From: Zhengella sp020637775
GTDB taxonomy: Bacteria; Pseudomonadota; Alphaproteobacteria; Rhizobiales; Rhizobiaceae
Assembly (NCBI RefSeq): GCF_041397485.1
Contig: NZ_JAWKWO010000001.1
Coordinates: forward strand, 434,001 to 498,000
Length of the DNA: 64,000 nucleotides
Direction: 5' to 3'
Shown here: positions 16,664 to 26,136 of the stretch, piece after piece
Layout of the letters: every line of letters starts with the position of its first letter
Numbering within the stretch: position 1 is the stretch's first letter
The notes under the pieces: model-generated
The model's database searches: none
Seen by the model: the letters and a program-made list of their open reading frames with translations, nothing else
Told to the model about the DNA's origin: nothing
Program-made: the position numbers and the translations under genes

Positions 16664-16895
16664 GACAACTCCGGTTTTTCGGGGAATCTGGATGACAAGC
16701 GCCTGATCTTGGGCGTTTTGACGCGATTGGCAAGGCTGGACGCGTGTGCAACTCTTCGTTAACCGCGTTTCTTGGCCCTTTTTTAGCCAAGCTTCGCCCA
16801 TTAAGAGAGACGGTCGGACACAGCGGCAAGCGGTGCCGTTCGCAGGCGATGCGACAGGGGACCGGCGTTTACGCATCGGCCGACAGGGATACGGG

Positions 16896-18107
16896 ATGAC
16901 GCTCAACATCATCGAACGATACCTGCTGCGGCGAATGACGTCGGTCTTTCTGGCGGCCACGATCTCGACGCTGACGATCGCCTGGACAGTGCAGGTGCTC
17001 AACCGCATCAACCTGGTGACCGATACCGGCCAGTCGGCGCTGGACTTCCTTCAACTGGCGACGCTCATCCTGCCCAATGTCGTGCCGGAAGTGATGCCGA
17101 TCGCTGTCGCCATCGGCGTCGCCCATGCGCTGACCACGATGAACACCGATTCCGAACTCGTGGTAATCAATGCGGCGGGCACATCCCGCGTGACGCTTGC
17201 TAAACCGGTGCTCGTGCTGGCAGGCGCAGCCTGCATCGCGACCTTTCTTGTTCACAACGTCGTCGCGCCGATCACCCGCGAAACGGTGCGCGAAATGATC
17301 GCCGAGGCGCGGGCCGGCCTGATCAGCACGCTGATCCAGGAAGGTGCCTTCCGGCGGATCGACGACAACCTGTTCCTGCAGGTGGGCGAGCGGCGGGCGG
17401 ACGGGCAGCTCGGATCCGTCTTCGTTGCCGATTCGCGCACCAAGGACGTCGATCTGACCTATTACGCAAAGACGGCGGTGCTGGGCGAGAAGGACGGCGC
17501 CAACTTCCTGGCGATGCGCGACGGCGAGATCCACCGCAACCGGCCGGGCGAGCCCGTCTCGATCATCCGGTTCAATTCCTATGTCTTCGACCTGGCGGAG
17601 TTCACGCCCTCCACCGGCAAGGTGAACCTGTGGCCGAAGGACCGTCCTCTGACCTATCTGCTCAACCCGGATCCCGACGATACCTATCTGAAATCGATGC
17701 CCGGACTGTTCGTGGCCGAGATCCATTCAAGGCTGACGACCTGGCTCAACCCGCTGGTTTTCGGGCTGATCGCGCTCTCCATTGCCGGCAATGCGCGTTC
17801 GCATCGCGAGGCGCGCCTGCACCCGATGATATCGACGATCGGCACCGTGCTGCTGGTGCGCTGGATGAGCTATTTCAGCTTCGGCAAGGCCGACGAGACC
17901 GTGGTTTTCGCTTTCGCGCTCTACGTGATTCCCATCGCCGCGATTGCGCTGACGGCATGGCTGTTCGCCACGTCGCGGACACTGGAACTGCCCGCGCATC
18001 AGGCTGAACGGATGCAGGCGCTGGCCGATTCGTGGCGAAACCGCGCCGCCCGCCTGCTGCCGGCAAGGCTTCAGGCCTGGCTTGGCATCCGGGGGGCCGC
18101 GGCATGA
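16896..18107 (+). CDS. lptF: LPS export ABC transporter permease LptF
   Basis: One of the two permeases of the LptB2FG complex, which pulls lipopolysaccharide from the inner membrane and passes it to LptC and LptA. The 403-residue protein has three N-terminal helices, a periplasmic beta-jellyroll domain (about 130-280) and three C-terminal helices. The opening IIERYLLRRMTSVF is typical. Its stop overlaps the lptG start (ATGA). Confidence 0.95.
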   Translation: MTLNIIERYLLRRMTSVFLAATISTLTIAWTVQVLNRINLVTDTGQSALDFLQLATLILPNVVPEVMPIAVAIGVAHALTTMNTDSELVVINAAGTSRVTLAKPVLVLAGAACIATFLVHNVVAPITRETVREMIAEARAGLISTLIQEGAFRRIDDNLFLQVGERRADGQLGSVFVADSRTKDVDLTYYAKTAVLGEKDGANFLAMRDGEIHRNRPGEPVSIIRFNSYVFDLAEFTPSTGKVNLWPKDRPLTYLLNPDPDDTYLKSMPGLFVAEIHSRLTTWLNPLVFGLIALSIAGNARSHREARLHPMISTIGTVLLVRWMSYFSFGKADETVVFAFALYVIPIAAIALTAWLFATSRTLELPAHQAERMQALADSWRNRAARLLPARLQAWLGIRGAAA

Positions 18108-19204
18108 TCGTGCCCTATCCCGGATGGACGCTTGGGCGGTACTTCCTGCGCCGTTATGCCGTGATCACCGCCTGGTTCTTCACCGGGATTTTCGCGCTGG
18201 CCTTCCTGATCGATTTCACGGAATTCTCCTCGCGCACCTCCAACCTGCCCAAATACACGATGGCGGGCGCGCTGTTCATCTCTGCCATGCGGATCCCGTT
18301 CCTGATGCAGCAGATCGTACCCTTCATCGCGCTGTTTTCCGGCATGGCGACGCTGATCTCGCTCAACCGCCGGCACGAACTGGTCGTGGCGCGCGCCTCG
18401 GGCGTTTCCGCCTGGCAGTTCCTGGCGCCGATCTGCCTGGGCGCGTTCGCCTTCGGGGCACTGGCCGTCACGGTTCTCAATCCGCTGTCGGCGCGCGGCT
18501 TCGAGGAAGCCAATGCCATCGAGGCCGACTGGCGCGCACGGGCCTCCAACACCAGCATCGCCACAAGCGTACCGTGGCTGCGCCAGAAGACGGAAGACGG
18601 GGAAACGATCATCGGTGCCAAGGCGGTGTTGCGTGACGGCACCGTGCTGGCCAGCCCGGTCTTCATCCACATCGGCAGGGACGGCGCCATCGAACGGCGC
18701 CAGGATGCCGAGCGCGCGATCCTCAAGGACGGTTTCTGGCAACTGGTGAATGTGCGCGAGACGCGACTCGGCGCGCAGCCGGAACAGGTGCAGCAGGCGC
18801 GCGTAGCCACGAACCTGCGGCCCGAACTGGTGAGCCAGCGGCTGGCGGAGCCGGATTCTGTGCCCTTTTTCGCACTGCCCGCAAAAATTGAAGTCGCACA
18901 AGCCTTCGGATATCCGGCTTACCCGTTGCGCATGCAATTCCAATCGCTTATTGCTCTGCCTGCACTGCTTGTGGCGATGACCCTCATCGCGGCAACGGTG
19001 TCATTGCGCTTCGTCCGTTTCGGGCAATCGGGCGCGATGATCGTGGGTGGCATTGCCGCGGGTTTTCTGCTTTATGTCGCTTCGGTTCTGGTCAAGGCGT
19101 TTGGAAGTTCCGGTTTCGTGCCTCCCGTCATCGCAGCATGGTCGCCCGTCGTGATTGCAGCCTTCATCGGGATCAGCTTTCTACTGCATCGGGAGGACGG
19201 ATAA
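18104..19204 (+). CDS. lptG: LPS export ABC transporter permease LptG
   Basis: Partner permease of LptF, 366 residues with the same three-plus-three helix plan and a periplasmic domain between. The opening is TLGRYFLRRYAVIT; the cytoplasmic coupling segment includes NRRHELVVARASGVSAW. The start at 18104 overlaps the lptF stop and lptD begins two bases after its stop, so all three are one transcript. Confidence 0.95.
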   Translation: MIVPYPGWTLGRYFLRRYAVITAWFFTGIFALAFLIDFTEFSSRTSNLPKYTMAGALFISAMRIPFLMQQIVPFIALFSGMATLISLNRRHELVVARASGVSAWQFLAPICLGAFAFGALAVTVLNPLSARGFEEANAIEADWRARASNTSIATSVPWLRQKTEDGETIIGAKAVLRDGTVLASPVFIHIGRDGAIERRQDAERAILKDGFWQLVNVRETRLGAQPEQVQQARVATNLRPELVSQRLAEPDSVPFFALPAKIEVAQAFGYPAYPLRMQFQSLIALPALLVAMTLIAATVSLRFVRFGQSGAMIVGGIAAGFLLYVASVLVKAFGSSGFVPPVIAAWSPVVIAAFIGISFLLHREDG

Positions 19205-19205
19205 G

Positions 19206-21629
19206 GTGGTGCGTTTTCGGGGGACAGGACACTCCACGGTCCGGACGGCGCGGCTGGCGGGCGTCAGCGCCCTGGCGCTTCTCGCAGCCGCCCTGCCATC
19301 GGGTTTCTCCCCCGTCCTGGCGCAGGATGTGCGCTCGCTGGCCGGCAGCACCGACCCCAACGCGCAGATGCTCATGGAAGCCGACACGCTGGTCTATGAC
19401 AATGACCGCGGCACGGTAACGGCGCGCGGCAATGTCCAGATCGACTATGACGGATACAAGGTGGTAGCCGAACAGGTCAGCTACGACCAGGCCAACCGCA
19501 GGGTGATGGCTTCCGGCAATGTCGAGATCATCGAGCGCGACGGCAATCGCATCTATGCCGACGAAATCGACATCACCGACGATCTTGGCGACGGCTTCGT
19601 CAATGCGCTGCGCGTGGAAACGACGGACAATACCCGTTTCGCGGCCGAAAGCGCCACCCGCGAGGGCGGGAACGTCACCACATTCAACAATGGCGTCTAC
19701 ACGGCCTGCGAGCCCTGCCAGGACAATCCGGACAAGGCCCCGATCTGGCAGATCAAGGCACGCCGGATCATCTGGGACGGCAAGGAGCGGGTTGTCCGGT
19801 TCAGGGATGCCAGTTTCGAATTCTTCGGCATGCCGATCGCCTACCTGCCCAGCTTCTCCATGGCGGACCCGACGATCAAGCGGAAGACCGGCTTCCTGTT
19901 TCCGCGAATCTCGAACAATTCGGCGCTCGGCTGGGGTGTCGGCACACCCTTCAATATCGCCTTGGCACCGACCCATGACCTGCTTCTGACGCCGACCTAT
20001 TACACGCGCCAGGGGTTCATGGGCGAAGTGGAGTTCCGCAAGCAGTTCAACAACGGCGCGTTTTTCATCAAGGGGGCCGGCATCCGCCAGCGGTCTCCCG
20101 GCGCATTCGACAATGACGCGGTCAGCGCGTCGGTGCGCGAGCGCTACATGGTGGGCACCAAGGGCGAGTTCCGCCTCAATCCGCGCTGGCTTTTCGGCTG
20201 GGACCTGCTCTACCAGACCGACAAGAATTTCTCCCGCGTCTACGGGATCGACGGCTTTGACGACAGCGTGCGCCGCTCGGAAATCTACCTGACCGGCCTC
20301 CACGACCGCAATTTCCTCGACCTGCGCTTCATGAAATTCGACGTGCAGGAGAATGCGCTGAAGGGCAGCAGGGGCGCCAGGGACGAACGGCAGGCATGGG
20401 CCCTGCCCTCCTTCGACTATTCGAGGACCTTCGACGAACCGGTGGCGGGTGGCGAACTGTCGCTCGACGTGAATGCGCAGAGCATCTATCGCGATGTCAC
20501 CCATACCGGCAACAACCTGCTGGAAAGCGAAATCCTGGCGGGACCAAGCGCCCTTACAAACGGAATTGCAACGATTCCAGGCCTGGCCGGCACCAGCCAG
20601 CGCATCTCCGCCGAACTGGAATGGAAGCGCAACTACATTACCGAGAACGGCCTCATCATCACCCCGATGCTGGGCCTGCGCGGCGATGGCGTGTTCACCG
20701 ACTACAATCAGGCCACCAATGCAGCTATCGGTTTCATGGCCGCCAATAACGGCGTGGCGGTGAACACCCGCAATGCCTGGTTCCGCTACATGGCGACGGC
20801 CGGGCTTGAATTGCGCTGGCCGATCCTGTTCTCCACCACGTCCGCCACGCATGTGTTCGAGCCGACAGCGCAGATTTTCGTGCGGCCCGACGCGCCGTAT
20901 CAGACCGCGCTCGGCCTGCCCAACGAAGATGCACAGAGCCTCGTCTTCGATGCGTCCAACCTGTTCCAGCGCGACAAGTTCGCCGGCTGGGACCGGATCG
21001 AGGGCGGGACGCGCGCCAACCTCGGCGTCCGCTATTCCGGCAGTTTCGCCAATGGCTGGTCGGCCAACGGACTGTTCGGCCAGTCCTTCCATCTGGCCGG
21101 CGAAAATCCCTATGCGCAGCCCGACTTCGTGGCCGTCGGCGCCGAATCGGGCCTGGAGACCGACCGTTCCGATTATGTCGGCATGTTCGGCGTGGCCAGC
21201 CCGAACGGCCTTGCCGCCTCGGTTTCCGCGCGGTTCGACAAGGACACGTTCAGCATGCAGCGCTTCGAGACGCGGGCCGGCGTCGTCAATGCGCGCGGCT
21301 CCCTTCTCGTTCGCTATACCGAGATCGCACCGCAGCCGACCTATTCCTTCCCCGGACGGCGCGCGGAAATCGCGGCGGATGCCAGCCTGAACTTCGCCAG
21401 CGACTGGAAGGTTTATGGCGGCGTGACCTACAATCTCAACTATGAGATGATTTCGGGCAAGCGCGTCGGCTTCCTCTACGATGACGAGTGCTTCACATTC
21501 GGGCTGAACTTCAGCGAAAGCCGCAATCCGCGCGTGCCGACCGCCGACCCGGTCCGCTCGGTGGGCTTCCGCCTCGCCTTCCGTACATTGGGCGATTTCG
21601 GATCGCGGGAGAACCTGGACTCGCAGTGA
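19206..21629 (+). CDS. lptD: LPS assembly outer-membrane protein LptD
   Basis: The outer-membrane beta-barrel that, with LptE, inserts lipopolysaccharide into the outer leaflet. The 807-residue protein has a signal peptide (LALLAAALPSGFSPVLAQ), an OstA/LptA-like jellyroll (about 35-150, with repeats of the type GTVTARGNVQIDY), then the C-terminal barrel. Only three cysteines are seen: CEPC in the N-terminal domain and one near the C-terminus (DDECF). The start is GTG at 19206 (GTG at 19209 is equivalent), with GGGAGG upstream. Confidence 0.95.
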   Translation: MVRFRGTGHSTVRTARLAGVSALALLAAALPSGFSPVLAQDVRSLAGSTDPNAQMLMEADTLVYDNDRGTVTARGNVQIDYDGYKVVAEQVSYDQANRRVMASGNVEIIERDGNRIYADEIDITDDLGDGFVNALRVETTDNTRFAAESATREGGNVTTFNNGVYTACEPCQDNPDKAPIWQIKARRIIWDGKERVVRFRDASFEFFGMPIAYLPSFSMADPTIKRKTGFLFPRISNNSALGWGVGTPFNIALAPTHDLLLTPTYYTRQGFMGEVEFRKQFNNGAFFIKGAGIRQRSPGAFDNDAVSASVRERYMVGTKGEFRLNPRWLFGWDLLYQTDKNFSRVYGIDGFDDSVRRSEIYLTGLHDRNFLDLRFMKFDVQENALKGSRGARDERQAWALPSFDYSRTFDEPVAGGELSLDVNAQSIYRDVTHTGNNLLESEILAGPSALTNGIATIPGLAGTSQRISAELEWKRNYITENGLIITPMLGLRGDGVFTDYNQATNAAIGFMAANNGVAVNTRNAWFRYMATAGLELRWPILFSTTSATHVFEPTAQIFVRPDAPYQTALGLPNEDAQSLVFDASNLFQRDKFAGWDRIEGGTRANLGVRYSGSFANGWSANGLFGQSFHLAGENPYAQPDFVAVGAESGLETDRSDYVGMFGVASPNGLAASVSARFDKDTFSMQRFETRAGVVNARGSLLVRYTEIAPQPTYSFPGRRAEIAADASLNFASDWKVYGGVTYNLNYEMISGKRVGFLYDDECFTFGLNFSESRNPRVPTADPVRSVGFRLAFRTLGDFGSRENLDSQ

Positions 21630-21636
21630 TCGTCGT

Positions 21637-21664
21637 TTGACGTCATGCTTTCGCCGCATAAAAT
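21637..21664 (+). promoter_or_regulatory. Promoter for surA-pdxA-rsmA
   Basis: TTGACG (21637-21642) and TAAAAT (21659-21664) with a 16-base spacer, just after the lptD stop and about 50 bases before the surA start. This would let surA-pdxA-rsmA be transcribed apart from the Lpt genes. Confidence 0.6.
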
Positions 21665-21712
21665 GGGCACCCGACTGTCCTGAGACCAAAACGCCAGTTC
21701 AACGGAGCCAGC

Positions 21713-22657
21713 ATGACCCTGCGCATGAAGACATTCCTGACTGCCGGCGCGCTCGCCACCGCGATGGCGCTGTCGCCACTTGCCGGCGGCGGTCCCGCTG
21801 CAAATCAGGCACAGGCGTCGGAAATACGCTACGTGGTCAACAACCTGCCGGTCACCAGCTATGACATCGCGCGGCGGGCAGCCTTTCTGCGGCTCCAGCG
21901 ACGTGGCGGCAACATCAACAGCCAGGCGGCCGACGACATGGTGGAACAGGCCCTGCGGTCGGTGGAGATGCAGCGTCTTAACGTGAACATCCCGAAATCC
22001 GCCGTGGACGCCAATTTCGCCAATTTCGCCAAGCAGAACAAGCTTTCGCCCAAGCAGCTTTCAGGCGTGCTGACGCAATCCGGCGTGACGACCGCGCATT
22101 TCAAGGAATTCATTCGCGTCCAGATGGGCTGGCAGGCGCTGCTGCGGGCGCGTTTTCGCGCCGAGGGGCGGATGAGCGAGCAGGATGTGGTCCAGCGCAT
22201 GCTCAACCAGGGCGGCGACAAGCCGACGGCCACGGAATACATTCTCCAGCAGGTGATCTTCGTCGTCCCCGCCGCCGAGCGCAGCGCGAAGCTGAACACC
22301 CGCAAACGCGAGGCGGAGAACATGCGGACGCGCTTTGCCGGCTGCGACAAGACACACGACCAGGCCAAGGGGTTGCTCGACGTGACCGTACGCGACCTCG
22401 GCCGCGTGCTGGAGCCTGAACTTCCGCCGGACTGGGCGCCGCTCATCAAGGCGATCAATGAAGGCCAGGCCACAAAGGTCCGCGTGACGGATCGCGGCGC
22501 GGAATTCATCGCGATCTGCCGTGCAAAACTGGTTTCCGACGATCGCGTTGCCCAGATGGTCTTCACCAACGAGGGCGATCTGGACGAGCAGGCCAAGAAG
22601 CTGAGCGACAAGTACATGAAGGAACTGCGCGAGCGGGCCCGGATCATCAAGCGATAA
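21713..22657 (+). CDS. surA: SurA-like periplasmic chaperone / peptidylprolyl isomerase
   Basis: A 314-residue protein with a signal peptide and a SurA N-terminal helical domain (EIRYVVNNLPVTSYDIARRA through the region near 150), followed by one parvulin-like domain (about 170-280: YILQQVIFVVP, LDVTVRDLGRV, RGAEFIAIC). It assists folding of outer-membrane proteins such as LptD, which fits its position right after lptD. E. coli SurA has two parvulin domains; this shorter form has one, as is usual in rhizobia, and its isomerase residues look weakly conserved. Confidence 0.85.
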   Translation: MTLRMKTFLTAGALATAMALSPLAGGGPAANQAQASEIRYVVNNLPVTSYDIARRAAFLRLQRRGGNINSQAADDMVEQALRSVEMQRLNVNIPKSAVDANFANFAKQNKLSPKQLSGVLTQSGVTTAHFKEFIRVQMGWQALLRARFRAEGRMSEQDVVQRMLNQGGDKPTATEYILQQVIFVVPAAERSAKLNTRKREAENMRTRFAGCDKTHDQAKGLLDVTVRDLGRVLEPELPPDWAPLIKAINEGQATKVRVTDRGAEFIAICRAKLVSDDRVAQMVFTNEGDLDEQAKKLSDKYMKELRERARIIKR

Positions 22658-22661
22658 TCCC

Positions 22662-23675
22662 TTGAAGCCGCTTTCTGTTTCTGGCGGGGATCCCGCAGGT
22701 ATCGGCCCGGAGATCGCAGCCCGGGCATGGAGCATTCGAACGGAAGCGGCGCTGCCGCCCTTCTATGTCATCGCGGACAGCACGGTTCTGGCGGCGCGGG
22801 CCATCGCCACGGGATGTTCCGTGCCGATCCGGGAAATCAGCGGTCCCGAGCAGGCGTGCGACGCCTTTGCCGAAGCGCTGCCGGTCATCAGCCTGCCATG
22901 CGGGCACGAGGTCAAGGCCGGCGTACCCGATCCGGCCCATGCCGGTGCGATCACGGGCGCCATCGAACGGGCGGTGGCCGATACGATGGATGGGCGGGCG
23001 TCGGCCGTTGTCACATTGCCGATTGCGAAGAGGCCGCTTTACGAGGCCGGTTTCGCCTTTCCCGGCCACACCGAATATCTGGCACACCTTTCGGCGGACG
23101 CGACCGGCCTTCCCGTCCGTCCGGTGATGATGCTTGCCGGCCCGAAGCTGCGCACGGTGCCGGTGACCATTCACATTCCGCTATGCGACGTTGCCGCTGC
23201 TCTCACGCCCGATCTTCTGGAAGAGACCATACGGATCACGGCTGCGGACATGCGCCGGCGGTTCGGGCTTGCGCGCCCGCGGCTCGCCGTTGCCGGGCTG
23301 AACCCGCATGCCGGCGAAGGCGGCAGCCTTGGCCGTGAGGAGATCGAGGTGATCGGTCCCGTTCTCGACAGGTTGCGGACCGAGGGTCATGACATTGCCG
23401 GTCCGTTGCCGGCAGACACCATGTTCCACGACCGGGCGCGTTCGCGCTACGATGTGGCCATATGCATGTATCACGACCAGGCCCTGATTCCGGCCAAGGC
23501 GCTCGGCTTCGACGATGCCGTCAATGTCACGCTCGGCCTGCCCTTCATCCGCACTTCGCCCGATCATGGCACGGCTTTCGACATTGCCGGCAAGGGCATT
23601 GCACGGCCGGACAGCTTCATCGCCGCCCTCCGGATGGCAGCCGCGATGGCTGCACATGAAGGCGCAGACGCATGA
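22662..23675 (+). CDS. pdxA: 4-hydroxythreonine-4-phosphate dehydrogenase
   Basis: It oxidises 4-phosphohydroxy-L-threonine in the DXP-dependent pyridoxal phosphate pathway. The 337-residue protein has the PdxA opening SGGDPAGIGPE and the metal-site segment MYHDQALIPAKAL. The start appears to be TTG at 22662, four bases after the surA stop, without a clear ribosome-binding site, so its translation probably depends on coupling. It overlaps rsmA by four bases. Confidence 0.94.
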   Translation: MKPLSVSGGDPAGIGPEIAARAWSIRTEAALPPFYVIADSTVLAARAIATGCSVPIREISGPEQACDAFAEALPVISLPCGHEVKAGVPDPAHAGAITGAIERAVADTMDGRASAVVTLPIAKRPLYEAGFAFPGHTEYLAHLSADATGLPVRPVMMLAGPKLRTVPVTIHIPLCDVAAALTPDLLEETIRITAADMRRRFGLARPRLAVAGLNPHAGEGGSLGREEIEVIGPVLDRLRTEGHDIAGPLPADTMFHDRARSRYDVAICMYHDQALIPAKALGFDDAVNVTLGLPFIRTSPDHGTAFDIAGKGIARPDSFIAALRMAAAMAAHEGADA

Positions 23676-24517
23676 GCCGCCAGGACAGCGTGAGCATGGA
23701 CGGGCTGCCGCCGCTGCGCGACGTGATTGCTGCCCATGGGCTTGCGGCAAGGAAATCGCTTGGCCAGAATTTCCTTCTGGACCTGAACATCACCGCCAAG
23801 ATTGCCCGGATCGCCGGTCCGCTCGAAGGTGTCACCGTCATCGAGGTGGGGCCGGGTCCGGGCGGCCTGACGCGGGCGCTGCTGCACGCGGGCGCCCGGC
23901 GCGTCATTGCCGTGGAACGGGACGAACGCTGCCTGCCCGCGCTGGAGCAGATCGCCGCCCATCACGACGGCCGGCTGGAGATCATTTCAGGCGATGCGCT
24001 GGAAACCGATTTCGCAGGACTTGCCGAGGGCCATGGCGACACACGCATCGTCGCCAACCTGCCCTACAATATCGGCACGGAACTGCTGACGGGCTGGCTG
24101 ACCGCGGATCCCTGGCCGCCCTTCTACACATCGCTCACGCTGATGTTCCAGAAGGAAGTGGCGCAGCGCATCGTGGCTGCGCCGGGCACGCCAGCCTATG
24201 GGCGTCTCGGCGTGCTGGCGGGTTGGCGTTCGGAAGCGCGCATCGCCTTCGAATTGCCGCCGCAAGCCTTTTCACCGCCGCCGAAGGTGAGTTCCGCCGT
24301 TGTTCATCTCGTGCCGCGAGCCGCTCCCGCGCCATGCGCATTGGCGAAACTGGAACGGGTGACGATGGCCGCCTTCGGCCAACGGCGCAAGATGCTGCGT
24401 CAGAGCCTGAAGCCGCTTGGCGGAGAGGCGCTGCTCGCCGAGGCCGGGATCGACCCGACACGGCGGGCAGAGACACTGGACATCGGTGAGTTCGTACGCC
24501 TGGCGAACCTGACCTGA
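23672..24517 (+). CDS. rsmA: 16S rRNA dimethyladenosine transferase
   Basis: It dimethylates two adjacent adenosines near the 3' end of 16S rRNA (A1518 and A1519 in E. coli numbering) late in small-subunit assembly. The 281-residue protein has the family segments KSLGQNFLLD, EVGPGPGGLTRAL (SAM motif I) and the catalytic NLPYNIG. The pdxA-rsmA pair is conserved widely. It converges on gmk. Confidence 0.96.
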   Translation: MSRQDSVSMDGLPPLRDVIAAHGLAARKSLGQNFLLDLNITAKIARIAGPLEGVTVIEVGPGPGGLTRALLHAGARRVIAVERDERCLPALEQIAAHHDGRLEIISGDALETDFAGLAEGHGDTRIVANLPYNIGTELLTGWLTADPWPPFYTSLTLMFQKEVAQRIVAAPGTPAYGRLGVLAGWRSEARIAFELPPQAFSPPPKVSSAVVHLVPRAAPAPCALAKLERVTMAAFGQRRKMLRQSLKPLGGEALLAEAGIDPTRRAETLDIGEFVRLANLT

Positions 24518-24535
24518 ACGAACTTCGCCCGTCTT

Positions 24536-25210
24536 TCAGGCCAGTTGCTCGTCGAGCAGGCCGCTGACGAAGTCAAACAGGCCCGGGCGGCGGTCACGGC
24601 GCAAGCGCTCGGCGGAAACGATGGCGCGCACAGCGCCAAAGGCCCGGTCGAGATCGTCATTGACCACGACATAATCATATTCGCGCCAATGCTCGATCTC
24701 GGCGCGGGCATTGGCCAGCCGCCGCTCGATTATCTCTTCGGCGTCCTCGGCCCGCCGTTTGAGCCGGGCCTTCAACTCCGCCATGGACGGCGGAAGAATG
24801 AAGATGGAAACGATGTCGGCGCGCATCTTCTCCTTCATCTGCTGGGCGCCCTGCCAGTCGATGTCGAAAAGCATGTCACGGCCTTCGGCGAGCGCGTTCT
24901 CGGCAGCCTCGCGTGGCGTTCCGTAGAAATTGCCATGCACCTCGGCCCATTCGACAAGCGCGTCGGTGTCGCGCATGCGTTCGAAATCGCGCTGGTTGGT
25001 GAAATGATAGTGGACGCCGTCGATCTCGGACGGGCGCCGCGAACGCGTGGTCACCGAGACCGAGAGTTCAAGCTGCTTGTCGTTCTCCAGAAGGTTGCGG
25101 GCAATGGTGGACTTGCCGGCACCGGAGGGAGACGAGAGGACGAGCATGAGTCCGCGGCGCCGGATCGCTGCCGAGGGAAGAACGGACGCCTTTGTCAGCG
25201 TGGTCGGCAT
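24536..25210 (-). CDS. gmk: Guanylate kinase
   Basis: It phosphorylates GMP and dGMP to the diphosphates. The 224-residue protein has the P-loop SGAGKST at about 29-35 and the GMP-binding segment SVTTRSRRPSEIDGVHYHF. The start at 25210 is chosen for its ribosome-binding site GAGGAG; an ATG at 25228 would overlap yicC. A 20-residue N-terminal extension precedes the P-loop. Confidence 0.96.
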   Translation of the reverse strand: MPTTLTKASVLPSAAIRRRGLMLVLSSPSGAGKSTIARNLLENDKQLELSVSVTTRSRRPSEIDGVHYHFTNQRDFERMRDTDALVEWAEVHGNFYGTPREAAENALAEGRDMLFDIDWQGAQQMKEKMRADIVSIFILPPSMAELKARLKRRAEDAEEIIERRLANARAEIEHWREYDYVVVNDDLDRAFGAVRAIVSAERLRRDRRPGLFDFVSGLLDEQLA

Positions 25211-25220
25211 GGCCGGCTCC

Positions 25221-26108
25221 TCATTCAATGTTCTGGACCTGCTCGCGGAACTGGTCCACGGCCACCTTCATCTGCAAGCCGATCGCGGTGACGGCGGCGG
25301 CATTGGACTTCGAACACAGGGTATTGGCCTCGCGGTTGAATTCCTGTGCCAGGAAATCAAGCTTGCGGCCTGCCCTGCCGCCCGATGCGATGAGATCGCG
25401 CGCGGAGGCGACATGCGTTTTCAGACGATCCAGTTCCTCGCGAATATCGGCCTTGGCCGCCAGGAGCGCGGCTTCCGCGTGAAGGCGGTCTGCATCGAAT
25501 TGCTTGCCGGAGGCCATGAGCAGGTCAACCTGCTGGGCCAACCGCCTGGCGATCTCGTCGGCCTGGCGCGACGGATCGGCCTCGGCGCGAAGCGTGAGCA
25601 CCTCGATCTCGTCGATCTGCAGCAGCAGGAACGCGGACAGGGCCTTGCCCTCCTGGGCGCGCATCGCGGCGAGGTCGTCAAGCGCAGCATCCAGAGCCGA
25701 GAGAAGCTCGGCGTCAAAAGCCTCCCGCTGCTCAGGCGCCTGCTCCGTCTCGCCCTGCTCCAGGACGCCGCGCAGCGCCAGGATGCCATCGGCGGAGGCG
25801 GGCCGGAAACCGTATTCCTTGCTCAATTGCTGCGCAAGCAGCGCAACTTCATGCAGGAATTCACGATTGACGGCCGGAGCGCCCTGGCCCGCGGTGCGGG
25901 TGACTGATAAAGTTGCATGGATGTTTCCACGGGCAAACCGGCGCTGGATGGCCGCGCGAACGGCTTGCTCGATCCGCTCCATGCCCTGCGGCAGACGCAA
26001 GCGGATTTCCAGCCCCTTGCCGTTGACGGATTTCAGTTCCCAGGAGAAGGACGCATCCGGTGCCTCCCTTTCCGCGCGGGCGAAGCCCGTCATGCTCTGC
26101 AATGCCAT
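25221..26108 (-). CDS. yicC: YicC family endoribonuclease
   Basis: A 295-residue member of the YicC/YloC family, which has been shown to include RNases acting on small RNAs in E. coli. The family opening MALQSMTGFAR and the C-terminal segments GRKLDFLAQEFNREANTLCSKS and IGLQMKVAVDQFREQVQNIE are intact. The start at 26108 has a GGGGGAGG site. yicC next to gmk is a common pairing. Confidence 0.93.
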   Translation of the reverse strand: MALQSMTGFARAEREAPDASFSWELKSVNGKGLEIRLRLPQGMERIEQAVRAAIQRRFARGNIHATLSVTRTAGQGAPAVNREFLHEVALLAQQLSKEYGFRPASADGILALRGVLEQGETEQAPEQREAFDAELLSALDAALDDLAAMRAQEGKALSAFLLLQIDEIEVLTLRAEADPSRQADEIARRLAQQVDLLMASGKQFDADRLHAEAALLAAKADIREELDRLKTHVASARDLIASGGRAGRKLDFLAQEFNREANTLCSKSNAAAVTAIGLQMKVAVDQFREQVQNIE

Positions 26109-26136
26109 TGCCCGCCTCCCCCGCTCATCCGGCTCG

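Noticed and set aside
16771..16791. CTTGGC/GCCAAG inverted repeat in the pepA-lptF gap
   Set aside because: A short 6-bp stem with a T-rich loop and no linked promoter elements; too weak to call an operator or terminator.
19173..21689. An 838-codon open frame antisense to lptD
   Set aside because: Same GC artefact. The plus-strand LptD domains are complete and the antisense product has no recognisable pattern.
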